From JAFAGX01 sp963759875 (GTDB lineage: Bacteria > Acidobacteriota > Terriglobia > Terriglobales > Acidobacteriaceae): a DNA stretch of 64,000 nt. Positions 46,126 to 55,226 of the stretch are shown here, in pieces. The notes under the pieces are model-generated. The model was not told where the DNA came from and ran no database searches. It saw only the letters and a program-made list of their open reading frames with translations. Within the stretch, counting starts at the first letter, position 1, and every line of letters starts with the position of its first letter. The translations under genes were made by a program, and so were the position numbers. Location: the NCBI GenBank assembly GCA_963759875.1, contig CAVXBB010000004.1, forward strand, positions 183,159-247,158, written 5' to 3'.

Positions 46126-46950
46126 ATGTCAGGATGCAGCAGAACCGGGGCCGTCAGCTGGGCTGGGCTGTTCGCGCTCGTGCTCTTCGGATTTATCTCT
46201 GCGCTTCCCATAACCGCTTCGCGCGCAGGAACAATCCGGCGCCACCGTCTTCTCAACAAACTACCGGTTCCGCAAAAGAAGATAAGCAACCCGCGCCCGG
46301 CCAAACGAGGATCGGCCGGCGAACTTGCCAAGGAGACCCGCGAGGCCGCCGGAGAAGAGGAAGAGAAGGAAGAAAACGCAAAGCTGAAACACTCCGCGAT
46401 GGTCCAGTGGCTGGCCCGTAAAGTGGGTCTGAGCGTGCATCAGGCGCATATCTGGTGGCGCTCGTTCTGAATTTCGCCATCATCGTCGGTCATCGCAATC
46501 TGGGCCGGCGCGCAAGTTCTTGCCCGCGATGTTCCGCAACCGCAGCGCATCCATCCAGCAGGCTTTGGAAGAAGCGCGCGCCGCCAGCCAGGATGCGAAT
46601 CGCCGGCTGGCCGACATCGAGAATCGTCTGCGCCAGTTGGATGTCGAAATCGGACAGATGCAGGCCGCTGCGGAAAAGGAAGCCGACGCCGAGGAAGTCC
46701 GCATCCAGAAAGCCGCCGAAGACGACATTCGAAAGTGGTCCTCGGCCGCCGAGCAGGAAATCGCCGCCGCCGCCAAGCAAGCCCGCCGCGAACTGTCCAC
46801 CTATACCGCCGAGCCTGGCCATCGCCTTGGCCCGCCAGCAGATCAACGTCGATTCCAATACCGACCAGGTGCTGGTCCGCACCTTTGCCTCGAAGCTGGC
46901 TTCGCGCTACTTCTGCGCATGATGACGACGGCGGAAAGGACGGCCGCTAG
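46126..46950 (+). CDS. atpF: ATP synthase F0 subunit b with N-terminal extension (multiply frameshifted)
   Basis: The first part has a hydrophobic, signal-like segment (GLFALVLFGFISALPITA) followed by an acidic linker (ETREAAGEEEEKEENAKLKHSAMVQWLARKVGLS). The second membrane segment YLVALVLNFAIIVG is reached only after a shift near 46440. After further shifts (46490-46515) the stalk reads PAMFRNRSASIQQALEEAR, AEQEIAAAAKQARRELSTY. A shift near 46815 leads to LAIALARQQINVDSNTDQVL and the probable end at 46950 (DDDGGKDGR). The order of pieces matches a normal b subunit carrying an extra exported N-terminus, so at least four sequence errors are likely. The start may alternatively be ATG 46104. 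Confidence 0.8.
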
Positions 46951-46952
46951 CC

Positions 46953-47497
46953 ATGGCTTCCGTCGTCGGCACCTACGCCCGCGCCTTCGCCGATGTGGTG
47001 ATGACGGCACCAACCAGCTCGATCCCGCGCGCGCGCTGCAGGAATTGCACAGCATCGAGGCCCTGCTCAAGGAAAGCGATCAGTTGCGCCGCGTCCTCGA
47101 AAACCCGTCCATTCCCGGAGATCGCAAACGCGCCGTGCTCGATGCCATCACCGCGCGGCTGGGCACGACCCGCCAGGTGCGGAATTTCGTTGCCGTACTC
47201 ACCGATCACCGGCGGCTGCCGCTGTTCAGCGAAATCCTGAAGCAGGTGGAGCAGGAATTGAACGACCGCCAGGGCTTCGCGGAAGCGCAGGTCAGCAGCG
47301 CGCGCCAACTGAGCGACCCCGAAAAGCAAATGCTGGAAGCCGAGATCACAAAAATGACCGGCAAAAAAGTGAGAGCAAGATACGAACAAGATGCCTCGCT
47401 ATTAGGCGGAGCCGTAGTGCAAGTAGGCAGCACCATCTACGACGGTTCAGTAAAAGGCCAGTTAGAAAGGATTCGGGAGCAGTTGGTGGAAGGCTGA
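46953..47497 (+). CDS. atpH: ATP synthase F1 subunit delta (frameshifted)
   Basis: ATG 46953 is two bases after the b-subunit stop. It reads MASVVGTYARAFADVV, the delta N-terminus, then shifts near 47008 and continues NQLDPARALQELHSIEALLKESDQLRRVLENPSIP..KRAVLDAI. The C-terminal signature LLGGAVVQVGSTIYDGSVKGQLERI is intact. Delta connects the peripheral stalk to the top of F1. The total length of about 181 residues is normal. Confidence 0.9.
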
Positions 47498-47626
47498 CGC
47501 TACGAGCTCTCGAGCTACGAGCAAACCGGTTCGCTCGTCAGCTCGAAGCTCGCAGCTTGAAGCCGTAGGGGCAGAAGCGTCCTGAACTGAGAGACCTGAG
47601 AGCTGAGAGCTGAAGAGCTGATTCTT
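47498..47626. other. Repeat-rich spacer between atpH and atpA
   Basis: The 129-bp spacer is built from iterated GAGCT/GCTCG and CTGAGAG words (GAGAGCTGAGAGCTGAAGAG just before atpA). No gene is present and only a weak ribosome-binding site precedes atpA. Similar low-complexity spacers separate the other F1 genes. Confidence 0.6.
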
Positions 47627-49160
47627 ATGGCACAAATCAAAGCAGACGAAATCACCCAATTAATCCGCGAGCAAATCGAGAACTACGAATCGAAAATCGC
47701 GGTCGACGAAGTTGGCACGGTTATTACCCTCGGTGACGGCATCGCCCGTGTCTACGGCCTCGACAAGGTCATGGCCGGCGAGCTGCTCAGCTTCCCGCAC
47801 GGCGTCTCCGGCATCGCCATGAACCTTGAAGAAGATCAGGTCGGCGTGGTCATCCTCGGCGAATACACCGAGATCGAAGAAGGCGACGAGGTCAAGCGCA
47901 CCGGCCGCATCATGAGCGTGCCCGTGGGCGACGCCTTGATTGGCCGCGTCGTCAACTCGCTCGGCCAGCCGATCGACGACAAGGGCCCGATCGCCACCGA
48001 CAAGTTCATTCCCATCGAGCGCATTGCTCCCGGCGTCATTGCCCGCCAGCCCGTGCGCGAGCCCATGGCCACCGGACTGAAGGCCATCGACTCCATGATC
48101 CCCATCGGCCGCGGACAGCGCGAACTGATCATCGGCGATCGCCAGACCGGCAAGACCGCCGTTGCTCTCGACACCATCATCAACAGCAAGGGCAACAACC
48201 TGATCTGCATCTATAACGCCATCGGCCAGAAGCGCTCGTCGATTGCGCAGGTGGTCAAGATTCTCGAAGATGCCGGCGCCATGGAATACACCATCGTGGT
48301 CGCCGCCTCGGCTTCCGAACCCGCTCCCATGCAGTACATCTCGCCCTACGCGGCCTGCGCCATGGGCGAGTTTTTCCGCGATACGGACGCCACGCCCTTT
48401 GCATCTACGACGATCTTTCCAAGCACGCCGCCTCGTATCGCGAGATTTCGCTTTTGCTCCGCCGTCCTCCCGGCCGCGAAGCCTATCCCGGAGACGTTTT
48501 CTATCTCCACTCGCGTCTGCTGGAGCGCGCCGCCAAGCTAAGCGACAAAAACGGTGGAGGATCGCTGACCGCGCTCCCCGTAATCGAAACTCAGGCCGGC
48601 GACGTTTCGGCTTACATTCCGACCAACGTGATTTCGATTACCGACGGCCAGATTTATCTCGAAACCGACTTCTTCAACCAGGGCGTCCGCCCCGCGGTGA
48701 ACGTCGGACTATCCGTAAGCCGCGTAGGCGGCAGCGCGCAGATCAAAGCCATGCGCCAGGTAGCCGGAACGTTAAAGCTCGAACTAGCGCAGTACCGCGA
48801 ACTAGCCGCTTTCGCCCAGTTCGGCAGCGATCTCGACAAAGCCACGCAACAGCAGCTAAATCGCGGCCAACGGCTGGTAGAACTCCTGAAGCAGGGACAG
48901 TTCTCGCCCGCTCCCGTTCTCCAAACAGATTCTGATCATCTTCGCCGGCACCAGCGGAGTGCTCGACGATATGCCAGTCGAACCAGGTCCGCGACTTCGA
49001 GAAAGATCTCTACAAGTACGTGGAAACGACGAATCCAGGCCTGCTAAACACGATCATGGAAAAGAAAATTCTGGACGACAATCTGAAAGCGGAAATGTCG
49101 AGAGTAATCAAAGAAGCAAAACAGCAGTTCGTAGATTCAAGGCAAGCGGTAGCGAAATAA
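47627..49160 (+). CDS. atpA: ATP synthase F1 subunit alpha (frameshifted)
   Basis: The alpha subunit forms the non-catalytic nucleotide sites of F1. ADEITQLIREQIENYESK and VGTVITLGDGIARVYGLD start it, and the P-loop is GDRQTGKTAVALD. After GEFFRD the frame shifts near 48386 (one G lost in ACGGACGCC). It continues IYDDLSKHAASYREISLLLRR, PGDVFYLHSRLLERAAKL, PTNVISITDGQIYLE and GLSVSRVGGSAQ. Two further shifts near 48925 and 48979 (an extra G in AGTC-G-AACC) lead to NQVRDFEKDLYKYVE and the stop at 49160. The reconstructed length of about 511 residues is normal. Confidence 0.94.
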
Positions 49161-49261
49161 GACCGTAGCCGCTGGCTGTCAGCTGCTCAGGCGAAGCTCA
49201 TCGATGTGGAGATTGCTCGCAAGAAGCCTAGACTGAGCCTAGCAGCCAGCAGCTGAATTTC
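49161..49261. other. Hairpin-forming spacer between atpA and atpG
   Basis: GCTGGCTG near the start pairs with CAGCCAGC near the end of this 101-bp spacer, with TCAG/CTGA words in between. No T-run follows, so it is a stem in the transcript rather than a terminator. Confidence 0.5.
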
Positions 49262-50358
49262 ATGGCTAACATTCTCGACATCCGGCGCCGTATCCGCAGC
49301 GTGGTCAACACGCGGCAGATCACCAAGGCCATGAAGACCGTCTCGGCGGCCAAATTGCGCCGCGCGCAAGAGGCCGCGCTGGCCGCGCGTCCCTATTCGC
49401 AGATGCTCACCAACGTTCTCAAATCGCTGGTATCGCGAGCCGATATCTACGATCCGGTTACCGGCAAGCCTGTCATCCCCTGCTCGCCGAGCGCCCTGAA
49501 AAAACCATCCTGCTGATCGTAGTCACCGGAGACAAAGGGTTGGCCGGCGCATTCAACACCAACATCCTGAAGATGGCGTTCAAGATTCATCGAGACATCA
49601 AAGCCCGACGCAGAATATCGACGTCGAATGCATCGGCCGCAAAGGCCGCGACTTCATGCGGCGCCGCTATCCGATTGCCCCGGCAAGCGCCCAGCCGGTG
49701 GAGAGACGGGCGCCTCGCCCGTCCAGCCGGGCAGCTGAAGTCGCTCCACCGCGCGCCGGCCGCGTGCAGATCACCGGCGAATATATCGGAGTTCTGGGCA
49801 AGGTCGACCACAATTTCGCAAATACTCTGAGCCAGAGCGTGATCGCCCGCTACACTCGCGGCGAGATTGACGGCGTCTACATTCTCTTCAACGAATTCAA
49901 GTCGGTCATCGCGCAGCGCCTGGTCGCCGAGCGCCTGCTGCCGATCAAGGAGATCGGCGAAGTCGACGTCCAGATGGCGGAAGAGCCCTCGGAAGAGGAA
50001 CGCAAGAAGCGAATCGAAGCGGCAAAGGCGGCGCGCGTCGGCCTGCGTCCCACTCGATACCAGCGCCGTCGATGAGGCCGCCGCCAAGTTCGCGACGTCG
50101 CCGGTGGATTACATCTACGAGCAGCCGCCGGAGCAGCTTTTCGAGGGAATTCTGCCGAAGTACATCGGCATCCAGATTTTTCATGCGTTGCTGGAGTCGG
50201 TAGCCGCCGAGCATGCCGCCCGCATGACGGCGATGGATGCGGCCACCAACAACGCCAGCGACATGATCGATTCGCTGACGCTGATCATGAATCGAGCGCG
50301 CCAGGCGAAGATCACAAAAGAAATTATCGAAATCGTAAGCGGAGCAGCAGCGCAGTAG
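49262..50358 (+). CDS. atpG: ATP synthase F1 subunit gamma (frameshifted, with inserted palindrome)
   Basis: The gamma shaft subunit begins MANILDIRRRIRSVVNTRQITKAMKTVSAAKLRRAQ. The frame shifts near 49482 (a C lost in GTCATCCC) to TILLIVVTGDKGLAGAFNTNI. A second shift near 49609 leads to IDVECIGRKGRDFMRRRYP. A third near 50050 leads to TSAVDEAAAKFA. The C-terminus ESVAAEHAARMTAMDAATNNASDMIDSLTLIMNRARQAKITKEI is intact. An extra segment (VERRAPRPSSRAAE) in the middle is encoded by a GC palindrome and its flanks, making the protein longer than usual. The three frameshifts are probably sequence errors, but the insertion is likely real. Confidence 0.92.
49705..49723. repeat. Short GC palindrome inside atpG
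   Basis: Arms GACGGGCG and CGCCCGTC around CCT. It shares its core with the palindrome at 43251 and is read in frame within the variable middle part of the gamma subunit. Confidence 0.8.
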
Positions 50359-50458
50359 AGCAACGATTAGCACTTGAGCAATTAGCCACAATCTCAGAAG
50401 CTCCGAGAGATTTTGAATGCTAATAGCTAAGTAGCTAAATGCAGATTTTTGAGGTCTT
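50359..50458. other. Spacer between atpG and atpD
   Basis: 100 bp with iterated TTAGC/AGCTAA words (GCTAATAGCTAAGTAGCTAA) and no gene. A GAGG motif shortly before the atpD ATG is the likely ribosome-binding site. Confidence 0.5.
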
Positions 50459-51906
50459 ATGTCAGAAAATATCGGAAACGTAATCCAGATCGCCGGCCCA
50501 GCCGTCGACGTGCAATTCACCGAAGCGGCGATGCCTCCCATTTATCGAGGCGCTCCGGGTCGTCAGCGACGGCTTCACCGTGCCTTCGCCCGTCAACGTC
50601 ATTCTCGAAGTGCAGCAGCATCTCGGCGAAGGCCGCGTGCGCTGCGTCGCCATGGAAGCGACCGACGGCATGGTGCGCGGCATGAAGGCGATCGATCAGG
50701 GCGGACCCATCTCCGTTCCCGTCGGCCGCGGCACGCTTGGCCGGGTGATGAACGTCATCGGCGAGCCCGTCGACAATCTCGGCCCCATCGCCTTCGACAA
50801 GAGAATGCCGATTCACCGCCTGGCTCCCGCGTTCGACGAACAATCGACCACGGCCGAGATGTTCGAGACCGGAGTGAAAGTAGTCGATCTCATCCAGCCG
50901 TTCCTGAAAGGCGGAAAGATCGGCCTCTTCGGCGGCGCCGGCGTAGGTAAGACCGTCGTCATCATGGAGCTGATCAACAACGTCGCCAAGCAGCACGGCG
51001 GATTTTCCGTGTTCGCCGGAGTCGGTGAGCGCACCCGTGAAGGCAACGACCTCTGGCTGGAAATGAGCGAGTCGGGAGTAATCAAGCCCGGCAAGCCCGA
51101 TGAGTCAAAGGCCGCGCTGATCTATGGCCAGATGACCGAGCCTCCCGGAGCGCGTCTGCGAGTGGCCCTAACCGCGCTGACTGTAGCCGAATATTTCCGC
51201 GACGAAGAAGGCACCGATACGCTGCTCTTCATCGACAACATTTTCCGCTTCACCCAAGCCGGCTCCGAAGTGTCGGCTTTGTTAGGCCGCATGCCCTCCG
51301 CCGTAGGTTATCAACCCAACTTAGCTACCGAGATGGGCGAGTTACAGGAGCGGATTACTTCTACTAAGAAGGGATCGGTAACTTCGGTGCAGGCGATTTA
51401 TGTGCCGGCGGATGATTTAACCGATCCCGCGCCGGCCACGACGTTTGCTCACCTGGATGCTACGACTGTGCTCTCGCGCGCGCTCACGGAGATCGGAATT
51501 TATCCCGGCGGTCGATCCGCTGGCTTCCACATCGCGCATTCTCGATCCTAGAATTGTCGGGCAGGATCATTATGATGTGGCGCAGATGGTTAAGAAGACG
51601 CTGCAGACTTACAAAGACCTGCAGGACATCATCGCCATTCTCGGCATCGACGAACTGAGCGAAGACCAGAAGGTGACGGTCGCCCGCGCGCGCAAGATCC
51701 AGAAGTTCCTCTCGCAGCCGTTCTTTGTGGCCGAGCAGTTCACCGGCACTCCGGGACGCTATGTGAAGATCGCCGACACGGTGAAAGGTTTCCGCGGCAT
51801 CGTGGAAGGGAAGTACGACGACATTCCCGAGCAGGCCTTCTACATGAAGGGAACGATCGAAGAAGTGCTGGAGACGGCGGAGAAGATGAAGGGCACGGCA
51901 GCGTAA
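50459..51906 (+). CDS. atpD: ATP synthase F1 subunit beta (frameshifted)
   Basis: This is the catalytic subunit of F1. It starts SENIGNVIQIAGPAVDVQFTE, then shifts near 50545 (an extra C in TAT-C-GAG) to LRVVSDGFTVPSPVNVILEVQQHLGE. Walker A is GGAGVGKTVVIMELI, with GVGERTREGNDLWLEM, TLLFIDNIFRFTQAGSEVSALLGRMPSAVGYQPNLA and VQAIYVPADDLTDPAPATTFAHLDA. A second shift near 51512 (an extra G after CCC) leads to AVDPLASTSRILDP, which completes the ATP synthase alpha/beta signature. The C-terminal domain ends AEKMKGTAA. Length is about 482 residues, normal. Because this gene is essential, its breaks are best explained as errors. Confidence 0.95.
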
Positions 51907-52038
51907 GACAGTCGATTGGTCGCTTAGTCGTTAGTCGTTTAGCAAATGTCTAGCAGACGTTACGATCTAGTACTAACGACTTAAGGGCAGCTCTACTGAG
52001 AACTGAGAACCGGGAACTGAGAACTGAGACTGAGACCA
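51907..52038. other. Repeat-rich spacer between atpD and atpC
   Basis: 132 bp made of TTAGTCG words (CTTAGTCGTTAGTCGTTTAG) followed by GAACTGAGAA iterations up to the atpC start. No gene is present. Confidence 0.55.
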
Positions 52039-52443
52039 ATGTCTGACACTTTCCAACTCGAAATCGTTACTCCCTCCCGGCTCCTGGTGAAGGATGCGGC
52101 GGAGGAAGCGCAGATCCCGGGGTTGAGCGGGTATCTGGGGATTCTTCCCGGACACGCTCCGCTGATCACCGAGCTGGGCGTTGGCGTGATCACTTACAAG
52201 GCTGGCGGCGCGGCGCATACGTTGTCGGTGTGTTGGGGTTTTGCGGAAGTGCTGCCGGACAAGGTGACGATCCTGGCGGAGGCGGCGGAGCGTCCTCAGG
52301 AAATTGACGTCGAGCGCGCGCAAAAAGCGAAAGAACGGGCCGAACAGCGCCTGAAGAGCAACGATCCTCAGATCGATTACACGCGCGCGGAAGATGCCTT
52401 GCAGCGCGCGGAAACGCGGCTGAACGTCGCGAAAGAAAAGTAG
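52039..52443 (+). CDS. atpC: ATP synthase F1 subunit epsilon
   Basis: The 134-residue protein starts MSDTFQLEIVTPSRLLVKD and has GYLGILPGHAPLITELGVGVITYK and VLPDKVTILAEAAERPQEIDVERAQKAKERAEQRLK, the standard epsilon beta-sandwich plus helical hairpin. It regulates rotation and inhibits ATP hydrolysis. It is intact and last in the operon. Confidence 0.95.
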   Translation: MSDTFQLEIVTPSRLLVKDAAEEAQIPGLSGYLGILPGHAPLITELGVGVITYKAGGAAHTLSVCWGFAEVLPDKVTILAEAAERPQEIDVERAQKAKERAEQRLKSNDPQIDYTRAEDALQRAETRLNVAKEK

Positions 52444-52555
52444 CTTCCCCCTTTTCTCGCCATTTTTCCCTCTTATTTTTCTTTTCCTGGCGTACTCGGA
52501 CCTGGTTTTTCCGCAGCCTGTGAAGCCGCGCCCTGCCCGATTCAGGAAGCCGGCC

Positions 52556-53575
52556 TCACTTCTTTTTGGCGGGCAAGTATTTTTTCTCTATGGAGGCGAC
52601 CACCACGTAGTTCGGATCCACCATTTCGTTGAGATGAATCCTGGCGACTTTCGACAGCAGCTCATAGGCATCGAGTTCCGAAAGCCCGTAGTCCTTGTGG
52701 ATCCAGTGCACGAGTTCGGTGAAGGCGATGCGCAACGCGTCGTCCAGCGGACGATACGCGCCTACGGTCATGATGGCGTCGTCGTTCTCGAACTGGGGCC
52801 AGGCGATGGCGCGTCCTTTGATCACGCTCAACTGCACGCGGGCCTTGAGCGGAACCTCGACGGCGCTACCGGCGATTTCTCCGTCGCCCATGGCCGCGTG
52901 GCCGTCGCCAATGTAGAAGAGGCCGCCTTTGACATTCACGGGAAGATACACAGTGTTGCCGACGCTCGCTTCGGGCGAGTCCATGTTGCCACCGAATTCC
53001 GCCGGGACCACGGAACTGCGCGCCTCGCCATTTGCCGGCGCGACTCCGATGCAACCGAAGAAGGGATGCAGAGGAATCTTGGCCGAGAAATCGGAATCAA
53101 GCGCCTTGAATGTGGCCGTGTTGGCGGCGTGATCGATGTGGTAGTACCAGATGCGTTCAGGCAGCGGCGCGTGCAGCATGGGTGTGTAGTTGGTCTCATT
53201 GATCGCGCCGAATCCGGGACCAATTGCTCCCACGCCCGTGTCACCGTCGACTGCGAGACTGAGAATCTTGACGGCGAGCGTGTCGCCGGGCTCGGCGCCC
53301 TCGATGAAAAACGGCCCGGCCAGCGGATTGTCGCCTTTGACCATGCTGAGCGTGTCCCCGGGCTTCCTGAGCACGTTCCCGAAGCAGTCCAGCGTGTTGG
53401 TGTCAAGGATGTCGCCCGACTTCAGACGCGCCACCGGTTCAGCCGTGGCGAAGAGGTACTTCACGTTGTCGATGGTGGTGGTGTAGTGGACTACGTTGGC
53501 GGTCTGCCCGTGAAGAACGGCCGGCGCTGTCAGCACCATGCCCAGCAGTACAAGAACCCTGTTTTTCAGCTGCAC
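52556..53575 (-). CDS. Exported acetamidase/formamidase family protein
   Basis: The 339-residue protein belongs to the FmdA/AmdA family that hydrolyses short amides to ammonia and acid: LKSGDILDTNTLDCFGNVL, NPLAGPFFIEGAEPGDTLAVKILSL, FFGCIGVAPANGE, PAEFGGNMD, VNVKGGLFYIGDGHAAMGDGEIAGSAVEV. GTG 53575 was chosen since it starts a clear signal peptide (NRVLVLLGMVLTAPAVLHGQ); the open frame further upstream only runs through a dispersed repeat. Family members are usually cytoplasmic, so export is notable. It is convergent with the atp operon and divergent from the permease pair. Confidence 0.85.
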   Translation of the reverse strand: MQLKNRVLVLLGMVLTAPAVLHGQTANVVHYTTTIDNVKYLFATAEPVARLKSGDILDTNTLDCFGNVLRKPGDTLSMVKGDNPLAGPFFIEGAEPGDTLAVKILSLAVDGDTGVGAIGPGFGAINETNYTPMLHAPLPERIWYYHIDHAANTATFKALDSDFSAKIPLHPFFGCIGVAPANGEARSSVVPAEFGGNMDSPEASVGNTVYLPVNVKGGLFYIGDGHAAMGDGEIAGSAVEVPLKARVQLSVIKGRAIAWPQFENDDAIMTVGAYRPLDDALRIAFTELVHWIHKDYGLSELDAYELLSKVARIHLNEMVDPNYVVVASIEKKYLPAKKK

Positions 53576-53657
53576 GTGTTTTGCCTCATTTGTCTTGAGA
53601 AGAAAGAAATTAGAAAGGGTAAGAAATACGGTGTCAAGCGTGCTGGGATGGCGGTGC

Positions 53658-53785
53658 TGGCTCAATTTGCGAAACCGTTGACCACAAAGGCCACGAAGGT
53701 ACACGAAGGAAAACCTTGAAATTATAAGACTTCGTGCCCTTGGCGGTTCACGGGTTCTGCCATTTATATCGTGAAACTGAGCCAC
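53658..53785 (-). repeat. Dispersed ~130-bp hairpin repeat, copy C (inverted)
   Basis: This is the same element as at 31852 and 56504 but in opposite orientation. It starts TGGCTCAATTTGCG and ends AAACTGAGCCA, so its ends are inverted repeats of TGGCTCA. It contains CCACGAAGGTACACGAAGG and the CGGTTCACGGGTTCTGCC end. It lies in the upstream region of the acetamidase gene and the permease genes; no other gene is seen in 53576-53962. Confidence 0.9.
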
Positions 53786-53962
53786 TGCCGGGATGGCGCG
53801 GATGTCCGGGCCGCCGGGGTTTGGACAGTCGAGCTGTTTTTCTGGTTTTTGTTCGAGTGTTTCGTTCCGGTTGCGGAACTGGCCACTTGGCGATGACGTA
53901 TCTATTCAAGGAGCGGCTAACACTTTTGCTTTGGACGGGTCCAACTAACAGGAGGCTGGAAC

Positions 53963-55222
53963 TTGAACATCCGGGAGGTCTTGCGACAGACGGCCAGCTC
54001 GATTGCGGCTCATAAGTTGCGCAGCTTTCTGACCATGTTCGGGATCATCTGGGGGATCACGTCGGTCATTTTGCTGGTGGGACTGGGAAAGGGATTCAGC
54101 CGCGATCAGAAGGAGCGCCTGAAGACAATCGGCGTCGATCTGGCAATCATCTGGGGCGGGCGGACCAGCGAGCAGGCGGGCGGATACGCCGCCGGACGAG
54201 TGGTGCGCCTCTCGATTCGCGATGCCATGCTGATCAAGCAGGAAGCGTACCTGATCAAAACCGTCAGCCCGGAACTGCGGCGCAATGTGGCCGAGGTGAG
54301 CCGCTACAACGCCGCTTCGCGGCCGGTGCGCGGAGTGTGGCCGGATTACCAGCGTTTCCGCTCGCTGAAAGTTCAGGAAGGCCGGCTGATGACGGACGAC
54401 GACGAGAACGAAGGCCGGCGGGTGGTGGTACTCGGAGTGGAGAGCCGCGACCAGTTGTTTCCCGGCAAGGCGGCCATCGGCGAAACCCTGATGATGAATG
54501 GATCGCCTTATACCGTCATCGGTGTGCTCCAAAAGAAGAAGCAGAACGGCAGTTATGGCAGCGGACCGGACAATACGCAACTCTTTGTCCCGTACGCATC
54601 GATGGCGCGCGATTATCCGCCGGCGGAGCGTCCGGGCGTGTTCAAAGGATGGATCAACAATCTGGTGGTCGAAGTCGGCGACCCGGCGCGATCACGAGGA
54701 GGCGCTGCGGCAGGTGTATCAGATTCTCGGGCGCGAGCACCATTTTGATCCCCAGCGACAAGGATGCCCTGATGGTCTGGGACACGCTGGAAGGATCGCA
54801 ACTGGTGGAGCGGATCTTCGACATCATGACGATTTTCTTCGGAGCGGTAGCACTGATGACGCTCTCGCTCGGTGGCATCGGAGTGATGAACATCATGCTG
54901 GTCGCGGTCACCGAGCGCACTCGCGAAATCGGCGTGCGGAAATCTCTGGGCGCGACCGCGAGCGACATCCGCAACCAGTTCTTCGCCGAATCGGCGGCGC
55001 TGATGACCATCAGCGGAGCGATCGGCCTTGGCTATCGGCGTAGGTATTTGCCTGGCGGTGAGCAAGGTGGAGTTGCCCGACATCGTGCCGCATCCGGTCA
55101 TTTCTCCGCTAGCGATTATCGTGTCGTTGCTGACGCTGGGACTGATCACGGTTGCCGCCGGCATGTATCCGGCGCAGCGCGCCGCAGCACTCAGTCCGAT
55201 CGAGTGTCTGCGGCAGGAGTAG
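53963..55222 (+). CDS. MacB/FtsX-type ABC transporter permease 1 (frameshifted)
   Basis: The N-terminal helix AAHKLRSFLTMFGIIWGITSVILLVGLG is followed by a large periplasmic MacB-PCD domain (YQRFRSLKVQEGRLMTDDD, VVVLGVESRDQLFPGKAAIGETLMMNG). Extra bases near 54689, 54753 and 55030 split the frame. The remaining pieces are DHEEALRQVYQILGREHHF, DKDALMVWDTLEGSQLVERIFDIMTIFFG, GGIGVMNIMLVAVTERTREIGVRKSLGA and the last helices to SPIECLRQE. The assembled length of about 419 residues is normal. These permeases couple cytoplasmic ATPase action to periplasmic export or signalling. The ATPase and membrane-fusion partner are not in this window. Confidence 0.85.
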
Positions 55223-55226
55223 CCCG

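Noticed and set aside
48380..48990. Programmed ribosomal frameshifting in atpA
   Set aside because: No slippery heptamer with downstream structure, three shifts in one gene, and similar shifts in many unrelated genes point to sequence error.
52520..53719. Long open frame (about 400 codons) on the plus strand opposite the acetamidase
   Set aside because: Composition is that of an antisense shadow; the minus-strand frame has clear family motifs.
53576..53785. Longer N-terminus for the acetamidase, reading through the repeat
   Set aside because: The extension is translated repeat DNA, and a signal peptide with GTG start at 53575 gives a normal protein.
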